A DNA stretch of 64,000 nt. It comes from JBBROS01 sp963752225. GTDB lineage: Bacteria; Pseudomonadota; Alphaproteobacteria; Acetobacterales; Acetobacteraceae. The notes beneath the pieces were generated by a model that made no database searches, had not been told where the DNA came from, and saw only the letters and a program-made list of their open reading frames with translations. How positions within the stretch are numbered: position 1 is the first letter of the stretch; the number at the start of each line of letters is the position of its first letter. The translations under genes were made by a program, and so were the position numbers. Shown one piece after another: positions 60,347 to 64,000 of this stretch. The stretch lies in the NCBI GenBank assembly GCA_963752225.1, contig CAVVXS010000010.1, positions 1 to 64,000 on the forward strand, read 5' to 3'.

Positions 60347-61381
60347 TCAGCGCACGGCCGGCGTGAACCTGTCGCAGTGGATGTGTTCCGGCTCGGCGCC
60401 CGCCATGCGCAGCGCCGGCATTGCCGCGTCGATCAGCGGTGGCGGGCCGCAGCAATAGGCGTCGATCTCGCCGTCGAGCGCTTCGTCGCGCAAATGGCGG
60501 CCCATCACCTCGTGGATGAAGCCGCGTTCGCCGTCCCAATCGTCGTCGCCGGGCTCGGACAAGGCCGGCACGAAACGAAAGTCGCCGATTTGGCCGCCGA
60601 GGGCGGCGATCTCGTCGAGGTGGAACAGGTCGCGTCGGCTGCGGGCGCCGTAGAAGAAACGGACCGCGCGCCGCTCGCCGCTACGCGCCTGGTCGGACAG
60701 GATCGCCAGCAGCGGCGACATGCCGGAGCCGCCGCCGACCAGGATCATCGGCCCGGGTCGGCCCTCACGGCGCAGGCAGGTGCCGTATGGGCCGCGCACG
60801 CGGAGCTCGGCGCCGACCGCGAGGCCGCCGTCCAGCAGCGACGAGAACTGCCCTTGAGGGTATTTCTTGATGATGAAGTCGAGCCGCGTGCCGCCGTCGG
60901 GCGGGTTGGCCATCGAGAACGACCGGGTGATGTCCGTGCCGGGGATCGTGAGGTCCATATATTGCCCGGCCCAGTAGCGCATCGGCGTCGCGGTCTCGAC
61001 CGACAGCAGGCGAATGTCGTGGGTCAGGTTCCGGATGGAGGTCAGCGTCGCCGACACCTCCTTTACCGCGATGGCGCGGCGCAGCATGTCCTCGTCGAAG
61101 TTCAGCAGCTCGATCACGAGGTCGCTGTAGGCGTGGGTGCGGCAGAGCAGGATGTGGTTGCTGTCGCGCTCGTACTCCGGCAGAGCGAAGGTGGAGTATT
61201 TCTGCAGCTCGATGTCGCCCTCGACCAGCAGCGACTTGCAGGCGCTGCATTGGCCTTCCTTGCAGCCGTGCATCAGCGCGATGCCCTGGCGGAACGCCGC
61301 GTTGAGCACCGTCTCGCCCTCATCGACCGTCATCTCGACCCCGACCGGCTCAAACCGGACGTTGTAGCCGCTGTCTGCCAT
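60347..61381 (-). CDS. prmB: monooxygenase reductase component
   Basis: The 344-residue product has an N-terminal plant-type 2Fe-2S domain (Cys40, 45, 48, 80: HGCKEGQCSACKS, LLCRTHA), then an FAD domain (residues ~105-210, RSFSMANPP). A NAD-binding domain follows (LVGGGSGMSPLLAILSDQ, CCGPPPLIDAAM). It passes electrons from NADH through FAD and the iron-sulfur cluster to the di-iron hydroxylase. Size and order fit PrmB and MmoC. Confidence 0.94.
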   Translation of the reverse strand: MADSGYNVRFEPVGVEMTVDEGETVLNAAFRQGIALMHGCKEGQCSACKSLLVEGDIELQKYSTFALPEYERDSNHILLCRTHAYSDLVIELLNFDEDMLRRAIAVKEVSATLTSIRNLTHDIRLLSVETATPMRYWAGQYMDLTIPGTDITRSFSMANPPDGGTRLDFIIKKYPQGQFSSLLDGGLAVGAELRVRGPYGTCLRREGRPGPMILVGGGSGMSPLLAILSDQARSGERRAVRFFYGARSRRDLFHLDEIAALGGQIGDFRFVPALSEPGDDDWDGERGFIHEVMGRHLRDEALDGEIDAYCCGPPPLIDAAMPALRMAGAEPEHIHCDRFTPAVR

Positions 61382-61461
61382 CGGTCCTCCCGGACGTTCT
61401 TTTTTATTCGTGCTTGGGAAGACCCGGGGCCGGTTGGCCCGGCCCCGGGGTAGGCACGGAG

Positions 61462-63132
61462 TTAGTGGCAGGGCGCGATGGTGAAGCCCTTCCTGTACTC
61501 GGCCGCCGCCGTCTCGCGACCCTCCGGCGTCAGAGCCCGGAAGTTTTCCAGCGGGCTCTGCAGCACGAAGCCGCGGACGTCGTCGAGGGTCCACATCTCC
61601 TTGTCGTCGAAGCGGAGATGCGGCTGCGGGGTCAGCGTCTTGCCGTCGGCGCGGACGAAGCCGAGGTCGGTGATGGCGTCCGCCAGGTCCACGCCGTGGA
61701 AGCACGTCTCCCACTCGCGCCGTCCGGCGAAACGGCCCATCGCCGGCGTCGGCCGCCCGTCGTACTCGGCCGCAAACGCGACCTTGTGGGTCCAGCGGCA
61801 CTCCTCGGAGCAGTAGGTGTAGACCTTGCCGTCCACCGTATCGTAGGTGAACTCCTCGCGGATCAGGCAAGGCACCATGCAGCTCCAGCAGCGGTGCGGA
61901 TAGACGTAGCCCGGCGCGCTGTTGAACAGGATGTTCGTTTCACCCTTGTGCGACAGCTTCTCGTACCAGCGCCAGTATTCGCCGAACTCGGCGTACCAGC
62001 CCGGATACTTGTGCTCGAACCACTCGAAGTCGCGGTCGGTCTGCGCTTCCTGCCGCCAGAAGGCGACCGGCCAACCCACCGAGAAGAACTGCGCCGTCTT
62101 GTGCACGTAGTTCTTCTTGACGATGCGGTCCCAAGCATGGGCCACGTCGTCATGGTGGATCTTGATGCCGTACTTCTCCAGCGGCAGCATGTAGGTCCGG
62201 TAGTAGTCCTCGTAGATCCACCGGTGCCAAAGCTCGGCGTAGCTCTCCTTGTTCTTGTCGCGGTTCGCCGTGCCGTATTCGATGAATGTGCCGATCGCCG
62301 CGTCCACGATCGCATGGTTCTGCCAGAACGCGTATTTCAGGTCGCGCTCGAGCAGCTTGTGGTTGTCCGGCTCCTGCAGCATCGCCATCAGCATGGAGTG
62401 GCCGTTGCCGATGTGCCGGCTCTCGTCGGACTGCACCGACAGGAACACCGTCGGCAGCGCGTAGTCGCCGTTGCGGGCGGCCTCGGACGGCATGGCGACG
62501 AACAGGGTGTTGGTGAACGCCGTCTCGGCCACGACCGTCAGGTAGACGTTGGCCGAGGTGATCGCGTCGCCGGTCACGAACCCTTCGGCGAACTGGCGGC
62601 CGATCGTGGTCGCGTAGCACTTGCCAAACGCGGCCTCGGTGATGTCGAACCCGGCCGGGTCGATGTAGTTCTCCATATACCACTTCTTGAGGTTCATCTG
62701 GATCGTCGAGTGCCGGAACTCGTCGACCATCTGCATGGTGAACCCGGTGCGCAGCTCCTCGCCGGGCGCCAGCCGGCCGACCATCGCCATCGAGCGGGCG
62801 GCCGAGATTTCCGGGAACGGGATGATCGCCAGGAACAGCTTCATCCACTCGATCCAGCGCGGCTCCACGTTGCGGAACATGTCGCCGCGGAGCGCCGCGT
62901 CGAGCGCGCCGTAGACCCGGTTGTCCTTCTCTTCCTGCATCGGGAAGTAGGACCGCAGGACCTGCTTCATCGGGTCGCGCGGGGTCTTCTTGATCTTGTA
63001 ATCGGTCGGGAAGGTCATTGCTTCCTGGACGTATGAGGGCGTCCAGCCGAGGTCGGCGACCCGCTTCGCCGCCTCGCCGATGCTGATCCCGCGTTGGGCG
63101 GTGATCTTGTTGAGGTTCAAGCCATCAGGCAT
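61462..63132 (-). CDS. prmA: propane monooxygenase-type hydroxylase large subunit
   Basis: The start at 63132 has a GGAGGA box. The 556-residue product carries the di-iron ligands of the soluble monooxygenase family: Glu108, Glu138 and His141 (VDEFRHS), Glu203, Glu237 and His240 (SDESRHIG). The C-terminal region has a Cys-rich CWSCMVPC and YCSEECRW knuckle. This is the catalytic subunit of group-5 enzymes of the propane 2-monooxygenase/acetone-phenol type. It is first in an operon of seven or eight genes driven by a sigma-54 promoter. The actual substrate (propane, acetone, phenol or other) cannot be fixed from sequence alone. Confidence 0.95.
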   Translation of the reverse strand: MPDGLNLNKITAQRGISIGEAAKRVADLGWTPSYVQEAMTFPTDYKIKKTPRDPMKQVLRSYFPMQEEKDNRVYGALDAALRGDMFRNVEPRWIEWMKLFLAIIPFPEISAARSMAMVGRLAPGEELRTGFTMQMVDEFRHSTIQMNLKKWYMENYIDPAGFDITEAAFGKCYATTIGRQFAEGFVTGDAITSANVYLTVVAETAFTNTLFVAMPSEAARNGDYALPTVFLSVQSDESRHIGNGHSMLMAMLQEPDNHKLLERDLKYAFWQNHAIVDAAIGTFIEYGTANRDKNKESYAELWHRWIYEDYYRTYMLPLEKYGIKIHHDDVAHAWDRIVKKNYVHKTAQFFSVGWPVAFWRQEAQTDRDFEWFEHKYPGWYAEFGEYWRWYEKLSHKGETNILFNSAPGYVYPHRCWSCMVPCLIREEFTYDTVDGKVYTYCSEECRWTHKVAFAAEYDGRPTPAMGRFAGRREWETCFHGVDLADAITDLGFVRADGKTLTPQPHLRFDDKEMWTLDDVRGFVLQSPLENFRALTPEGRETAAAEYRKGFTIAPCH

Positions 63133-63259
63133 GTGTTCGATCCTCCATTATGGTCGTTGGCCGTCAGGGTCGTCATGGCACCGCAAGGCGGAACCAGCCG
63201 GCGTCGGGCACGTTGCCCTGTCGCCAGCCAAGCCGCCGCCGTGCGTGAGGCTCTCAGCA

Positions 63260-63274
63260 GCAATCGGCGTGCCA
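63260..63274 (-). promoter_or_regulatory. sigma-54 (-24/-12) promoter for prmA
   Basis: On the minus strand the sequence is TGGCACGCCGATTGC, a match at every key position to TGGCACG-N4-TTGC. It lies 128 bases upstream of the prmA start, so transcription should begin near 63248 with a leader of about 115 bases. The sigma-54 activator gene sits at the other end of the operon. Confidence 0.88.
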
Positions 63275-63357
63275 ATCCCTTTCGACAAAAAATGTCGTGT
63301 ATTGTCAGGAACTTGGCAACGAGCAAGCGGTGTCCCGCCCGGCACGGGAACCCCACC

Positions 63358-63405
63358 GTCTCAAGTTGAGACAGGTCCCGCGTCCACCCCGTCTCGGGTT
63401 GGAAC
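63358..63405. promoter_or_regulatory. two inverted repeats, candidate PrmR activator sites
   Basis: GTCTCAAGTTGAGAC (63358-63372) is a perfect 7-1-7 inverted repeat, and GTCTCGGGTTGGAAC (63391-63405) is a degenerate copy. Their left ends are 33 bp apart, three helical turns, on the same DNA face. They lie about 85-130 bp upstream of the -24 element, where sigma-54 activators normally bind. Binding is inferred. Confidence 0.65.
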
Positions 63406-63406
63406 A

Positions 63407-63419
63407 GGTGTGTCACACC
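63407..63419. promoter_or_regulatory. perfect inverted repeat at the end of the upstream gene
   Basis: GGTGTG-T-CACACC lies directly beside the second activator-site candidate and includes the stop codon of the minus-strand 62-aa gene. It could be a third protein-binding site or a weak transcript end. Confidence 0.4.
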
Positions 63420-63601
63420 TTGTGCTCGGCCGCCGGCGGCATCAGCGGCTTACCCTCGGCAATAAAGCGCGCAGCCAGAATCAGCGTGCCCATGGTGAAC
63501 TCCTTGCCATGCGCCGCTATCATCGCTTCCGCGAGCTCGCCGACCCGGCGGAAATAGGTGTCCTTGGTTTCCGTCTCGCCCGGCCGTGCCGATCCGTTCA
63601 T
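63413..63601 (-). CDS. small hypothetical protein
   Basis: The 62-residue product starts at an ATG overlapping the stop of the WD40 gene (ATGA at 63598-63601). It is helical with an amphipathic middle (RRVGELAEAMIAAHGKEFTM, LILAARFIAEGKPLMP). No known family. The overlap with the WD40 gene indicates co-translation, so both are probably unrelated to the monooxygenase operon that starts after it. Confidence 0.6.
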   Translation of the reverse strand: MNGSARPGETETKDTYFRRVGELAEAMIAAHGKEFTMGTLILAARFIAEGKPLMPPAAEHKV

Positions 63602-64000
63602 GCCGCCCTCTCCGAGTTTTGGTCTGCCGCGCCGTCGCGGAACAGCACGTCCGGCAGCGCGACCATCTCGCAAGCGCCGCCGGCGGTCCCGAGCGCCAGC
63701 CACTCGCCGGTTGCCGAGAACGCCAGCGCGCGCGCCGGGTCCGGCCCGTTGGCGCGCAGCAGCAACGCCCCGGGCGTGCCCGGTTGGCCGAGCGTGACGG
63801 CGCCGGTGCCATAGGCCACCGCCAGCAGCGGCCGGCGGGGATGGAACGCGAAGGCCGCGACGTCACGCCCGAACGCGTCGCCGCCCGGCGCCGGCGCCCA
63901 GGCCGAGCCGTCCGGTGCCAGGCGCCACAACCGCAGCCCCTCGGCGCCCAGTCCGGCCAGCAGCGTGCCGCCGGGCGCGAATGCCGCCGCCCGCAACGTG
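63598..64000 (-). CDS. WD40-repeat protein, 5' end outside the window
   Basis: The frame is open to the window edge, so only the last ~133 residues are seen. They contain WD40-like blades: LRAAAFAPGGTLLAGLGAEG followed by LRLW, DVAAFAFHPRRPLLAVAYGT, and ARALAFSATGEWLALGTAGG. Such beta-propellers are protein-interaction platforms. No enzyme domain is visible in the part present. Confidence 0.75.
   Translation of the reverse strand, partial: TLRAAAFAPGGTLLAGLGAEGLRLWRLAPDGSAWAPAPGGDAFGRDVAAFAFHPRRPLLAVAYGTGAVTLGQPGTPGALLLRANGPDPARALAFSATGEWLALGTAGGACEMVALPDVLFRDGAADQNSERAA

Overview
The window is GC-rich (roughly 70% G+C outside the first 14 kb). It looks like an alphaproteobacterium, most probably Rhodospirillales/Acetobacteraceae; this is inferred from gene content and codon use, not from a marker gene. 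There is no rRNA and no CRISPR array. Two tRNA genes are present: tRNA-Tyr (minus strand, 14351-14436) and tRNA-Thr (plus strand, 18386-18457).

Region 1 (1-14350) is a genomic island. A tyrosine-recombinase integrase ends 20 bp from the 3' end of tRNA-Tyr, the usual geometry for integration into a tRNA 3' end. Island cargo is mostly unrecognised: a decayed P27-type phage terminase small subunit, a large coiled-coil membrane protein, a small serine recombinase, an orphan beta-class DNA methyltransferase translationally coupled to a 53-aa protein and a DnaJ-type zinc-finger protein, a glycine-zipper protein, and a mosaic set of small duplicated genes sharing leaders and terminators.

Region 2 (14.5-18.2 kb) is core genome: rlmB, a fumarylacetoacetase/hydratase-family enzyme and a periplasmic HtrA protease. 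Region 3 (18.8-31.6 kb) is a probable catabolic locus: amine oxidase, molybdenum hydroxylase (FAD subunit plus a fused 2Fe-2S/molybdopterin subunit), 6-hydroxynicotinate reductase homologue, UPF0280 protein, AA_synth-family protein, and a Liv-type ABC transporter with a fused LivH-LivM permease and a frameshifted binding protein. The theme is uptake and breakdown of a nitrogen heterocycle or related amide; the substrate cannot be read from sequence.

Region 4 (31.6-53 kb) is mixed: three GNAT acetyltransferases, a DUF5666-like protein, an MFS transporter with a 3' frameshift, a CHRD lipoprotein, EttA, the PqiABC lipid-transport system, a GntR/DapA-family/Pot-type ABC transporter operon, a Band-7 protein, a 2OG-Fe(II) oxygenase, ZapE, a DHA2-type MFS exporter and a DXD-like glycan-type protein.

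Region 5 (53-63.4 kb, all minus strand) is a complete soluble di-iron monooxygenase operon of the propane monooxygenase type: prmA-prmB-prmC-prmD, amidohydrolase, MIP18-family protein, GroEL paralogue prmG, and sigma-54 activator prmR. A near-perfect -24/-12 sigma-54 promoter lies upstream of prmA, and two inverted repeats spaced 33 bp (three helical turns) lie 84-131 bp further upstream as candidate PrmR sites. The window ends in a 62-aa protein and a partial WD40 protein.

Dispersed palindromic (REP-like) repeats occur at about 24.2, 32.9 and 47.3 kb. One is translated as the C-terminal tail of the molybdenum hydroxylase, and one is interrupted by a 50-bp palindromic insert.
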